Assembly (NCBI RefSeq): GCF_014879935.1
Contig: NZ_JACSRD010000116.1
Span: 1 to 64,000, forward strand
Length of the DNA: 64,000 nucleotides
Source of the DNA: Prosthecobacter sp.
Lineage (GTDB): Bacteria; Verrucomicrobiota; Verrucomicrobiia; Verrucomicrobiales; Verrucomicrobiaceae
Direction of reading: 5' to 3'
The notes under the pieces were generated by a model, which was not told the origin of the DNA, ran no database searches, and was given only the letters and a program-made list of their open reading frames with translations. The first letter of the stretch is position 1; each line of letters starts with the position of its first letter. Position numbers and translations under genes: made by a program. Below, in pieces: positions 26,904 through 34,949 of this stretch.

Positions 26904-28079
26904 TCACACGGAGCGCCGCTTCCGAAAGTCACCGGGCGTCATTCCCAGGCGTTTGCGAAACGCCTCTGCCATGTATTGCGGATGGGCGAAGCCGCAGCGG
27001 GCGGCGATGGCGTCCAGCGTGAGATCGGTCTGTGCCAGGAGCTTTTCCACCGCGGCAAAGCGCAGACGGTTGATCTCCTCGCCAGGACTGCGGCCGATGA
27101 GGGATTTCATCCGCCGCTCCAGCACGCTGCGTGAGAGCGCCACCTCCCGTGCCACACGCGGCACGTCGATCTGACCCGTGGCATGCTGGCGGATGAAACG
27201 CAGAGCTGCGGCGATGCGCGCATCTTCCACGGCGACAATATCGCTCGACTGCCGCACGACGATGTCGCCGGGCAGGTGGTAATGCCTTTCGCCCGGCTTC
27301 GGTGTGCGTTTCCCGGCCATCCACTCATCCAGGAGCTTTGCCGCGTGATAACCGACCGTCTGCCCGCGCAATCGCACGCTGGAAAGCGCCGGCGAGGCGG
27401 TTTCGCACAGCATGTTGTCATTCTCCGCACCGACCACGGCCACCTCCTCCGGCACCGCAATGCCCGCACGTCTCGCTGCATCGAGCACCCAGAAGCCCAT
27501 CTGGTCGTTCACCGCGAACACACCCGCGGGCTTTGGCAGTTCCCGCAGCCATGCAGCCAGGTCGCGCTGATGCTGCTCCCAGTTTGGATGCTTCGACCGG
27601 AACACGGGACAGTCGAAGCCCATCCCGCCCACCGTTTGTGTGAAGAGTTCGCTGCGTTCGATGAAAAAATTTTCCGAATCGTCCAGCACGCAGGCAAAGT
27701 GCTGAAAGCCGCGGTTGCGCAGGTGCTGGGCCACCCGCGTGCCGATCACGCTGTTGTCCATGCCGACATACGGAAACGGATGTTTCAGCACCGTCGTCCG
27801 CAGCTCCACCACCGGCAGCTTGGTGGCCTTGAGCTGCCGCAGCAGTGTCTCATCGACGGTGCGCGAGAGGATGCCGTCGCCTTTCCAGTCCTTCAGCCAC
27901 GCGGGGAACTGGCTGCGCAGATCACGCGGTTCCAGATAGAGCGACCACGGCCCATGCTCGGCCACGTAGCGCCGGATGCCGCGCACGATGTCGCGCCCAT
28001 ACGAGCGCGAGGTATCGACAAGCACGGCGACCTCGGGGATGCGGGCGGGCTGTCTGGCTGGATTCCGGGAAGGCACCAC
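26904..28079 (-). CDS. XylR-type regulator: periplasmic-binding-like sensor plus AraC helix-turn-helix
   Basis: This 391-aa regulator has a LacI/PBP1-like ligand domain (residues about 15-280, VAVLVDTSRSYGRDIVRGIRRYV and PAGVFAVNDQMGFWVLDAARRAGIAVPEEVAVVG). A C-terminal AraC-type double HTH (about 290-388) contains SRSVLERRMKSLIGRSPGEEINRLR and TLDAIAARCGFAHPQYMAEAFRKRLG. Domain order and length equal E. coli XylR (392 aa). It probably senses a pentose or other sugar. No sugar operon is adjacent; the divergent YHYH gene is the only obvious candidate target. Confidence 0.9.
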   Translation of the reverse strand: MVPSRNPARQPARIPEVAVLVDTSRSYGRDIVRGIRRYVAEHGPWSLYLEPRDLRSQFPAWLKDWKGDGILSRTVDETLLRQLKATKLPVVELRTTVLKHPFPYVGMDNSVIGTRVAQHLRNRGFQHFACVLDDSENFFIERSELFTQTVGGMGFDCPVFRSKHPNWEQHQRDLAAWLRELPKPAGVFAVNDQMGFWVLDAARRAGIAVPEEVAVVGAENDNMLCETASPALSSVRLRGQTVGYHAAKLLDEWMAGKRTPKPGERHYHLPGDIVVRQSSDIVAVEDARIAAALRFIRQHATGQIDVPRVAREVALSRSVLERRMKSLIGRSPGEEINRLRFAAVEKLLAQTDLTLDAIAARCGFAHPQYMAEAFRKRLGMTPGDFRKRRSV

Positions 28080-28168
28080 ACATCAAGCCCAACGGGCACC
28101 GCCAGCGCAAGCAGCAAACGTTCTTCATCCGCCAAGAATGCGCGTAACAATGCGACGGACGCACGGTT

Positions 28169-29143
28169 ATGTCGTCCGTCATGAAGCCCTCCCGCCGATC
28201 CTTTGTCACCGCTTCCCTGCTGCTCCGCACCTGCGGCTGCGTGCTGGCCTCCGCCTGTCTCGCAGCCTCCACAACCCTGCCGCCGAGCGAGGTGAAGATC
28301 ACGACGGATGGAGACTACCGGCGCATCCAGGCCAATGGCATCCCGGATCATGAGCCGGGACAATTTCCCAACCGACGCAATCCCAATACGATCGCACCGC
28401 AGGTCTATGACTACAAAGTGCCGCTGCATCCGAAAGTGGCCGCGAAGCCCTCGCCCTTCCGGATGCAGCCCTTTGGCATCGCGGTGAATGGCGTTGTCTT
28501 CGATCCCTTCGCCGCAGAGTGGTGGCAAAACGATCCCAACAGCGGCTGGCAGTATGAACCGCACGGCGGAGCGATCGATCTAGGCATCGACTCCAGCAAT
28601 GCGCACGTGCAGCCGAACGGCGCGTATCACTACCACGGCATCCCGAACGGACTGCTGGAAAAACTCAGCGGAAACAAGCCTCAGATGACGCTGCTCGGCT
28701 GGGCGGCGGACGGATTCCCCATCTATGGGCCCTGGGGCTACAGCGAGGCGAACAATGCCGGCAGCAGCGTGAAGAAGCTCACCTCCAGCTACGCCGTGAA
28801 ATCAGGCAGCCGCCCCGAAGGCTCGCCCGGCGGCAAATATGACGGTGCCTTTGTGCAGGACTACGAATACGTGGAGGGCTCCGGTGACCTCGATGCCAGC
28901 AACGGCCGCCAGGGTGTCACACCCGAGTTCCCCAAAGGCACCTACTACTACGTGCTCACCAACGAATACCCCTTCATCCCGCGTCAATTTGCCGGAACAC
29001 CGGACGCGAGTTTTGAACGTCGTGGCCCCGGAGGTCCTGGAGGCTTCGGCCCGCCCGGACGCGGCCGTCGCGGTGGCCCAGGAGGGCCTCCTGGCATGCG
29101 TCCGCCGCCTCCCCGTGGTCTTCCACCACCACCGCCCTTTTGA
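28169..29143 (+). CDS. Exported YHYH-domain protein with Gly/Pro/Arg-rich tail
   Basis: This 324-aa protein has an N-terminal export region with paired arginines (KPSRRSFVTASLL, possibly Tat). A YHYH domain follows, with the naming motif in NGAYHYHGIP (about residue 150) and conserved LGWAADGFPIYGP. The last 45 residues are low-complexity Gly/Pro/Arg and end in poly-Pro. The family is secreted and of unknown function. An internal ATG at 28181 is an alternative start. It is tail-to-tail with nasA, the stops sharing TGATCA at 29141-29146. Confidence 0.8.
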   Translation: MSSVMKPSRRSFVTASLLLRTCGCVLASACLAASTTLPPSEVKITTDGDYRRIQANGIPDHEPGQFPNRRNPNTIAPQVYDYKVPLHPKVAAKPSPFRMQPFGIAVNGVVFDPFAAEWWQNDPNSGWQYEPHGGAIDLGIDSSNAHVQPNGAYHYHGIPNGLLEKLSGNKPQMTLLGWAADGFPIYGPWGYSEANNAGSSVKKLTSSYAVKSGSRPEGSPGGKYDGAFVQDYEYVEGSGDLDASNGRQGVTPEFPKGTYYYVLTNEYPFIPRQFAGTPDASFERRGPGGPGGFGPPGRGRRGGPGGPPGMRPPPPRGLPPPPPF

Positions 29144-31384
29144 TCACACCGCCTCCACACGGACGGCCGAGTGCTTGTAGCTCGGCTGGCGGCTGTGGGG
29201 GTCGAAGCTGGCGTGCGTGAGCTGGTTCACGCGGCTGTCATGCATCGGCAGATAGACCTCGCCGGGTTTCACGCAGCCGGTCAATCGGGCCAACGCCGTC
29301 AATTCCGCCCGCTTCGAGATCACCCGCACTCCCTGCCCATCCAAAACTCCGAGCTTCGCCGCATCCGCGGGATTCAAATCCAGCATCAGGTCCTCAGGCA
29401 TCATTTTCGAGAGCACGGCCGACTTTCCGGTCCGCGTCTCGGTATGCCACTGCGCGCTCGTCCCGCGGCCTGTCATCAGGATGAACGGAAACTCGTCGCA
29501 CCGTTGTTCCGGTGCGGCCACGGGTTCGTCGAAGCAGAACCTGGCACGTTTGTCGGCGGTGAAAAACCTCCCATCTTCAAACAACCGCCGTTCATTCGTC
29601 ATTCGCCATTCGTCATTCGTCATTTTCGCCGGCCACTGCACACCACCGCGCTTTCGAATCATCTCATACCCTTCGATCCCCGTGATCTCGCACGGCTGGC
29701 CTTCGGAGCAGCGTTGAAGCATGCGAAAAGCCGACTCGGGCGTCTGCCAGTTTCGAAACAGATCCTCGCAGCCCCAGTAGTGCGCGATCAGGCGGAAGAT
29801 GTGAAAATCGGCCAGCGCCTGGCCGGGTGCGCGACGCACTTTCGGGCTGTAGCCGATCCGGCGCTCGGAATTGATGAAGCAGCCTTCCTTTTCGCCCCAT
29901 CCTGCCGCGGGCAGCACCAAATGTGCACGCTTTGCCGTCTCGGTGGTGCAGTACATGTCCTGCACGACCAGGAAATCGAGCTTGTTGAGCACGCGGTTCA
30001 TCTCGTTCTGGTCGATCCACGAGTGACTCGGGTTCGTGGCGACAAACCAAATCGCTTTTACCGTGCCAGCATCGGCCGCCTGAATGATTTGATCATACGC
30101 GAGACTCGGACGGTCCGGGATGCGCCCCACGGGAATGCCCGTGGCCAGCGAGATCTTCTCCCGGTGCCTCGGATTCTTGAAATCGTGCCCGCCGAGCAAG
30201 TTCGTCGTGTTGGAGAACAAACGCGATCCCATTGCATTGCACTGGCCGGTGATGGAGTTCGCGCCCGTGCCGGGCTTGCCGATGTTCCCGGTCATCAGCG
30301 CCAGATTGATGATCGCCTGCGCGGTGCGCGTGGCCTGGTGGCTCTGATTCACACCCATCGTCCACCAGAACGAGACACGCGGCTTGTCGTAAAACGAACT
30401 TCCAAGTTCGTTGCCTCCCGAACGAACTTGGAAGTTCGTTCTACGCATCAGCGCATTCGCAAACCGCATCAGCTGCTCGGCACTCAGTCCCGTCTCCGCA
30501 CTCACCCGCTCCGGCGTGAAAGCCGCCACAAAAGCCGCGAAAGCCTCAAAACCGCTCGTGTGGTCCTCGACGAAGCTTTGATCAACGCCTCCATCTCGAA
30601 TCAGCAGATGCGCGAGGCCATACAGCAGCGTCAGATCGCTCTTCGGCTTGATGGCATGGTGCTGCGTGGCCGCCATCGCGGTTTCGGTGGTGCGGGGATC
30701 CACGACGATGATCTCAGGCTGACGTTGGTTCCGCAAAACGCGCTGCCACATGATCGGGTGGGCGATGCATGGGTTCGCGCCAATGAAGACGAGCACATCG
30801 CTCTCCTCAAAGTCGGCATAGGTGAAGGGCGGCGCGTCGAAACCGAAGCTCTCTTTGTAAGCGGTGACAGCGGTGGCCATGCACTGGCGAGTATTGCCAT
30901 CGCCGTGGATCATGCCCATGCCGAACTTTGCCAAAGCGCCGAGAAAAGCCATCTCCTCGAACATGATCTGTCCCGTGCTAAGAAACGCGGCGGCCTCGGG
31001 ACCATGCTGGTCGAGGCTGCGCTTCATCTGGTCGCAGAAGTAGCGCAGCGCGGTGTCCCAATCGACTTCCTTGCCATGCAGCAAAGGCATCTTGGCCCTA
31101 TCCGGCGCATCGAGCACGCTGAGTGCTTCCCAACCCTTCGGGCAGGCGGTGCCAAGATTCACAGGGTAATCGGGATCGGGCGTGAGATTGATCGCCGCGC
31201 CGTCTTTGAGGTGGATGTTCAATCCGCAGCCGGTGGAGCAGAAACCACACACCGCTTTTGTCGTCGCATCGGGCAGCAATCGCGATGGCACCTGCCCGAG
31301 CCCGAACTTCGCCGGTTCGCGCACCAGATCGGCCGTCAGAGGGCCGGTCCATTCGCGAAAGGTCATGGCGGGTGCGGTGAGCAT
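29144..31384 (-). CDS. nasA: Assimilatory nitrate reductase catalytic subunit, with two repeat-derived insertions
   Basis: This 746-aa molybdopterin enzyme reduces nitrate to nitrite. The N-terminal 4Fe-4S site is [11 protein letters not shown]...ACPKGW (residues about 46-82), the Mo-ligand Cys region is [10 protein letters not shown], and the family core reads [12 protein letters not shown] and [12 protein letters not shown]. There is no Tat signal, so it is cytoplasmic like NasA/NarB. Residues about 313-332 are encoded by a 25-bp inverted repeat, and residues 587-598 ([12 protein letters not shown]) by heptad repeats; canonical enzymes have neither. It is the last gene of the porin-flavoprotein-nirA-dmsBC-nasA operon. 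MTFREWTGP (31366) is an alternative start. Confidence 0.92.
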   Translation of the reverse strand: MLTAPAMTFREWTGPLTADLVREPAKFGLGQVPSRLLPDATTKAVCGFCSTGCGLNIHLKDGAAINLTPDPDYPVNLGTACPKGWEALSVLDAPDRAKMPLLHGKEVDWDTALRYFCDQMKRSLDQHGPEAAAFLSTGQIMFEEMAFLGALAKFGMGMIHGDGNTRQCMATAVTAYKESFGFDAPPFTYADFEESDVLVFIGANPCIAHPIMWQRVLRNQRQPEIIVVDPRTTETAMAATQHHAIKPKSDLTLLYGLAHLLIRDGGVDQSFVEDHTSGFEAFAAFVAAFTPERVSAETGLSAEQLMRFANALMRRTNFQVRSGGNELGSSFYDKPRVSFWWTMGVNQSHQATRTAQAIINLALMTGNIGKPGTGANSITGQCNAMGSRLFSNTTNLLGGHDFKNPRHREKISLATGIPVGRIPDRPSLAYDQIIQAADAGTVKAIWFVATNPSHSWIDQNEMNRVLNKLDFLVVQDMYCTTETAKRAHLVLPAAGWGEKEGCFINSERRIGYSPKVRRAPGQALADFHIFRLIAHYWGCEDLFRNWQTPESAFRMLQRCSEGQPCEITGIEGYEMIRKRGGVQWPAKMTNDEWRMTNERRLFEDGRFFTADKRARFCFDEPVAAPEQRCDEFPFILMTGRGTSAQWHTETRTGKSAVLSKMMPEDLMLDLNPADAAKLGVLDGQGVRVISKRAELTALARLTGCVKPGEVYLPMHDSRVNQLTHASFDPHSRQPSYKHSAVRVEAV
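29594..29621. repeat. In-frame ATTCGTC heptad array inside nasA
   Basis: Four consecutive 7-bp units (ATTCGTC, with one ATTCGCC) lie here and on the coding strand read ATGACGA repeats, translated as [11 protein letters not shown]. The same heptad recurs at 52001-52034. The array replaces a variable loop between the conserved VQWP and RRLFEDGRF motifs. Confidence 0.75.
30388..30445. repeat. In-frame hairpin element inside nasA
   Basis: A 25-bp inverted repeat with one mismatch (30388-30412 against 30421-30445; the inner 20 bp are perfect) has an 8-nt loop. Each arm is itself nearly palindromic (AACGAACT-TCC-AAGTTCGTT). It adds about 20 residues between FANALM and KPRVSFWW without breaking the frame. 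Confidence 0.8.
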
Positions 31385-31390
31385 CAGACT

Positions 31391-31472
31391 TTTGGTGGAA
31401 AAATTTGGGGTAGAAAGATTTCAGAATCAGAGGATTGGGAAAATTTTTCTACCCTCAATCTTTCTACCAAAT
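31391..31472. repeat. Intergenic hairpin element between dmsBC and nasA
   Basis: The arms contain GGTAGAAAGATT (31409-31420) and its exact complement (31457-31468). Each arm holds two related units of about 15 bp (consensus near TTGGTAGAAAGATTT). It fills most of the 115-bp gap between the two genes and would form a stem in the operon mRNA. Confidence 0.6.
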
Positions 31473-31499
31473 TCAAAGTGTCTGTGGGTGTGTGCATGG

Positions 31500-33080
31500 T
31501 CAGTTTCCCGGCATTTTCGGGCAGTGGCAGGCGGTGAAGAAATAGTGTCGCTCGATCAACTGGCTGGAGAACGTCAGCAGCAGCGAGATGGTGAGCATCC
31601 ATGGCATCGGAGCACCTGCGGCGATCAAAACCGGAATCAACAAGCCCGTCATGACGAAAAGCAGACCGCGCAACTCCAACGCAGATGACAGATATTTCTC
31701 CATGATTCGCGCGGATTTGTGCCAGGCACAGCTTTCATCGCTCAAGGCATCGCGATAACCAGAAATCTCCCAGACCGACACGAACCAACGAAGTGCCACC
31801 GCCAACGCGATGGCACACGGAAGTTCCGCAACGCCGCACCAACTCCAAACCACCGCGCAAAGGCTCGCGCCGAGCAACAACGTGGTGCCAAAGAATTTGC
31901 CGCCGGTTTGGGCCAGCGACCAAAACGCCCTGCGCGTGTCCACATAGACCATCACTGAGCATGCAACGGCCCCAAGAGCCGCCAAAGCCGTACCAACAAC
32001 CGCGAGCCGCAACAACGACAAATCGCCAAGCCACCATGCGACTGCGATGGCAACACCACCGCCCGGCAGAGCGCCAAAGGCGATGATCTCACGGGAGAGC
32101 CACGACTTCTTCCAGCCGAGAAACGCACGCCATGCCTTCAAAGGCTGCCCAAGGTGCAAAACACTCAACGCGATGCCGATAAGTCCGAAGAATAGCGCTA
32201 CAGCACTCGTGACGGCGACCTCGTTCAACGAAAGCGGCGCCAGCGCGGCTCCGAGAAAGCCCCCTGCGCTCATCTGGGTGAGGACGAGCATCCACGCGAG
32301 CGGGACGTGACCATGATCGAGATCGAGACGGCCTGCATCCGCGGGTTTCGCGGCTTCAGGGACTGTTTTCGAGCTGACGTAGGTCGTGGTGGGCCGCGTG
32401 TAGCTCGAATCGAATGCTCCAGCGATGATCTGGCCACGATCCGGCACGTCACTTAGTTTCACGACCTGAATTTTGATCGCCTCATTCGGGCAAGCCTGCA
32501 CGCAGGCGGGCGCTTCACCTTCGGTGAGGCGGCCCTGGCACATGTCGCACTTGCGCACAATGCCGCGCTTCAGGTTGAACTTGGGCACGTCATACGGGCA
32601 CTTCAGAATACAGTAGCTGCAGCCGATGCATTGGTCGTCAAGGTGCCGAACAATCCCGGTGATGGGATCTTTGTCATACGCGAGAACCGGACAGCCGTTC
32701 GAGCACGCCGGATCCTCGCAGTGATGGCAGGCACTCGTGACCGTTTGCAGATATGGCTGCTTCCGAGTGCCGACGAGCAGACCGATGTCGCGCCACGACT
32801 CGTCCTCATCGAGACCATTGAGCGAATGACAGGCTGCGACGCAGGCCTTGCACCCGGTGCAGGCGTCCAAATTCACCTGGAATGCAAGTTGCTCGCCCGG
32901 GTTTGGCTTGGAGAGGGGAATCAGATGACTGAAGCGCTCGCGAACCGACCTGGCATCGTATTCTTCGGAGAAGAGCGCGACAGGCGTGCGCAGCGTCTGC
33001 TGCTCACGCAGGGTCGCTTCGAGTATGCTGACAACGGAGCCGCCGCCGGTTGAAATGGTGCGCTCCATGTCCCGAATCAT
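31500..33080 (-). CDS. DmsB-DmsC fusion: ferredoxin-type subunit plus membrane anchor
   Basis: This 526-aa fusion has four cysteine clusters in the N-terminal part (CTGCKACVAAC, CHHCEDPACSNGCP, CIGCSYCILKCP and CDMCQGRLTEGEAPACVQACP, about residues 75-200), the DmsB/NrfC-type 4x[4Fe-4S] electron wire. From about residue 260 about eight hydrophobic segments form a DmsC/YnfH-type quinol-oxidising anchor. It starts 3 bp after nirA and is followed by nasA, so it probably delivers quinol electrons to the nitrate reductase. Assimilatory NasA enzymes normally use NADH flavoproteins or ferredoxin. The ATG at 33068 is an alternative start. Confidence 0.85.
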   Translation of the reverse strand: MIRDMERTISTGGGSVVSILEATLREQQTLRTPVALFSEEYDARSVRERFSHLIPLSKPNPGEQLAFQVNLDACTGCKACVAACHSLNGLDEDESWRDIGLLVGTRKQPYLQTVTSACHHCEDPACSNGCPVLAYDKDPITGIVRHLDDQCIGCSYCILKCPYDVPKFNLKRGIVRKCDMCQGRLTEGEAPACVQACPNEAIKIQVVKLSDVPDRGQIIAGAFDSSYTRPTTTYVSSKTVPEAAKPADAGRLDLDHGHVPLAWMLVLTQMSAGGFLGAALAPLSLNEVAVTSAVALFFGLIGIALSVLHLGQPLKAWRAFLGWKKSWLSREIIAFGALPGGGVAIAVAWWLGDLSLLRLAVVGTALAALGAVACSVMVYVDTRRAFWSLAQTGGKFFGTTLLLGASLCAVVWSWCGVAELPCAIALAVALRWFVSVWEISGYRDALSDESCAWHKSARIMEKYLSSALELRGLLFVMTGLLIPVLIAAGAPMPWMLTISLLLTFSSQLIERHYFFTACHCPKMPGN

Positions 33081-33083
33081 GGC

Positions 33084-34838
33084 TCAAAGACTAAAGACCT
33101 CCTGAAGTTGCCCAACGGTGTGGCGGTTGCAGAAGGAGTGGAAGGATTCCTCACCATCCCGTTTGGCAAGGTAGCCCTTGAGCATGCCTTCAAGCGTGGT
33201 GCCGAGGCTTTCAAAGGCCACACCACTGAAGATCTGGCGGCCAATTTTACGGTTCTCGCCGAAGCCGCCACCGACGGTGATGTGGTAGCCTTCGCCGCTT
33301 TCGGTTTTCACTTTGGTGCCGAGCAGGCCGATATCGCCCATGAAGTGCTGGGCGCAGGAGTGGGCGCAGCCGGTGAAGTGGATGTTGACCGGCTTGTCGA
33401 GCTTCACGCGCTTGTCGAGATGCTCCATCATCGCGATGGCGTGGCCCTTCGTGTCCGTGGCGGCGAATTTGCAGTATTTGTTGCCCGTGCAGGCCACAAA
33501 GCCGCTTTTCAGATTCGACTGCTCGCAGGGGAAGCCGAGCTTTTTGAGCGATTTGGCCAATGTGGCGGCATAGGCCGTCTTCACGTTCGGGATGATGAAA
33601 TTCTGCCAAACGGTCAATCGCACTTCGCCGCTGCCGTAGCTGTCCGCGAGGTCGGCGATGCGCTCCATCTGCTTCGCGGTCATCTGGCCGACAGGCACGC
33701 TGGCACCGACGTAAACGAGTCCTTCCTGCGTCTGCGGATAGATGCCGACGTGGGAGTGGCCTTGCTGTGAGAACTCTCGCCTGGCCTGGATCGGCGAATC
33801 GGGGGCGAGGCGGGTGAGTTTGAATTTGAGATGCTTCTCGGCCTCCACGAGCACGCCATCGAGTCCTTTGTCCTCCACGACATACTTGAAGCGAGCTTTC
33901 TTGCGATTCGTGCGATCACCGAACTGGATGAACACGCGCAGCAGCGCAACCATGACATCGTTGAGCTGCTCGGGCTTCACAAGGACGCCCCAGTCGCTGG
34001 CGAAGGTCTGATGGCCGGTGACGCCGCCGAGTGCGATGCGAAAATAAACGCCGGGCTCGATGCCTTCGCTGTTTTCGGTGATCTTCACGGCGCTGGCACC
34101 GATGTCGTTCGTGTCCTCGACCGACGAGATGAGCCCGCCGCCGTCGTAGGCGATGTTGAACTTGCGTGGCAGGTCGTAGAACTCCTTTGAGCCGATGATG
34201 AGCGTGGCGAGCTCGTTCACGAGCGGTCGCACGTCGATGAGCTCGTGCGGATCGTAACCCGCACAGGGATTCATCGTGATGTTGCGGATGTTATCCGCAC
34301 CCGCGCCCTTGGAATGCAAACCGCAGCCTTGAATGCGTCGAAGCACCTCGGGGCAGTTTTTCGGCTCGATGAGGCGAATTTGAAAATTGTTCCGCGTGGT
34401 GATCTGGATGTAGCCGGAGGTCAGTTCGCTCGTGATCGAGGCCAATTCACGAAGTTGATAGCTCTTCACCACACCACCCGGAATGCGCAGGCGGCACATG
34501 TAGCCGTCTTTGACGGGATTCAGCCAGAAGAGGCCGTTCCACTTGTAGCGGAAGACGGATTCAGGCTCCGGTTTCGCGTTCCAGCGAGCATCGAGCACGA
34601 GTTGCTCAATCGCGTCGAAGGGATGGAGTTCGCGTTTGATGCGCTCCTCCTTGGTCAAATCGTCGAGCGGTGGACCTGCGGGTGCGGCGGGGGCCGGAGC
34701 GAGATCGCCAAAGCTCACTCCACCTGCGGCGATGCCGGCGAAGAAGCCTTCGAGATAACGCTTCTGCTCGTTGGAGAAGTCCTCGCCGATGGGTTGGGCC
34801 GCGATGGCCCTTTCTGTGGCTGGAAGAGCGGCGGTCAT
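33084..34838 (-). CDS. nirA: Ferredoxin-type assimilatory nitrite reductase
   Basis: This 584-aa siroheme enzyme reduces nitrite to ammonia with six electrons. Two ferrite-reductase-like and two siroheme/4Fe-4S halves are recognisable. The cluster ligands are in CTGNKYCKFAATDTK (about residue 450) and HFTGCAHSCAQH (about 490), and the substrate-side motif YIQITTRNNFQIR is near 143. The first 60 residues include FSNEQKRYLEGFFAGIAAGG, a motif also found at the start of the adjacent flavoprotein, and an Ala/Pro linker. A sulfite reductase is the alternative, but the nitrate setting favours NirA. Confidence 0.88.
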   Translation of the reverse strand: MTAALPATERAIAAQPIGEDFSNEQKRYLEGFFAGIAAGGVSFGDLAPAPAAPAGPPLDDLTKEERIKRELHPFDAIEQLVLDARWNAKPEPESVFRYKWNGLFWLNPVKDGYMCRLRIPGGVVKSYQLRELASITSELTSGYIQITTRNNFQIRLIEPKNCPEVLRRIQGCGLHSKGAGADNIRNITMNPCAGYDPHELIDVRPLVNELATLIIGSKEFYDLPRKFNIAYDGGGLISSVEDTNDIGASAVKITENSEGIEPGVYFRIALGGVTGHQTFASDWGVLVKPEQLNDVMVALLRVFIQFGDRTNRKKARFKYVVEDKGLDGVLVEAEKHLKFKLTRLAPDSPIQARREFSQQGHSHVGIYPQTQEGLVYVGASVPVGQMTAKQMERIADLADSYGSGEVRLTVWQNFIIPNVKTAYAATLAKSLKKLGFPCEQSNLKSGFVACTGNKYCKFAATDTKGHAIAMMEHLDKRVKLDKPVNIHFTGCAHSCAQHFMGDIGLLGTKVKTESGEGYHITVGGGFGENRKIGRQIFSGVAFESLGTTLEGMLKGYLAKRDGEESFHSFCNRHTVGQLQEVFSL

Positions 34839-34860
34839 GACTGATGAGAGGCTACTTTGA

Positions 34861-34934
34861 TCTCACGCAAAGGCGCAAAGGCGCAAAGGTTCCCAAACCT
34901 TCTGATCTTTGCGCCTTTGCGCCTTTGCGTGAGA
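34861..34934. repeat. Perfect 28-bp inverted repeat with 8-bp-unit arms
   Basis: The arm 34861-34888 (tandem GCAAAGGC units after TCTCAC) is exactly complementary to 34907-34934, with an 18-nt loop. It occupies the 111-bp gap between the flavoprotein and nirA genes and would form a very stable hairpin in the operon transcript. Confidence 0.9.
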
Positions 34935-34949
34935 CTTTGGATTGGAGGC

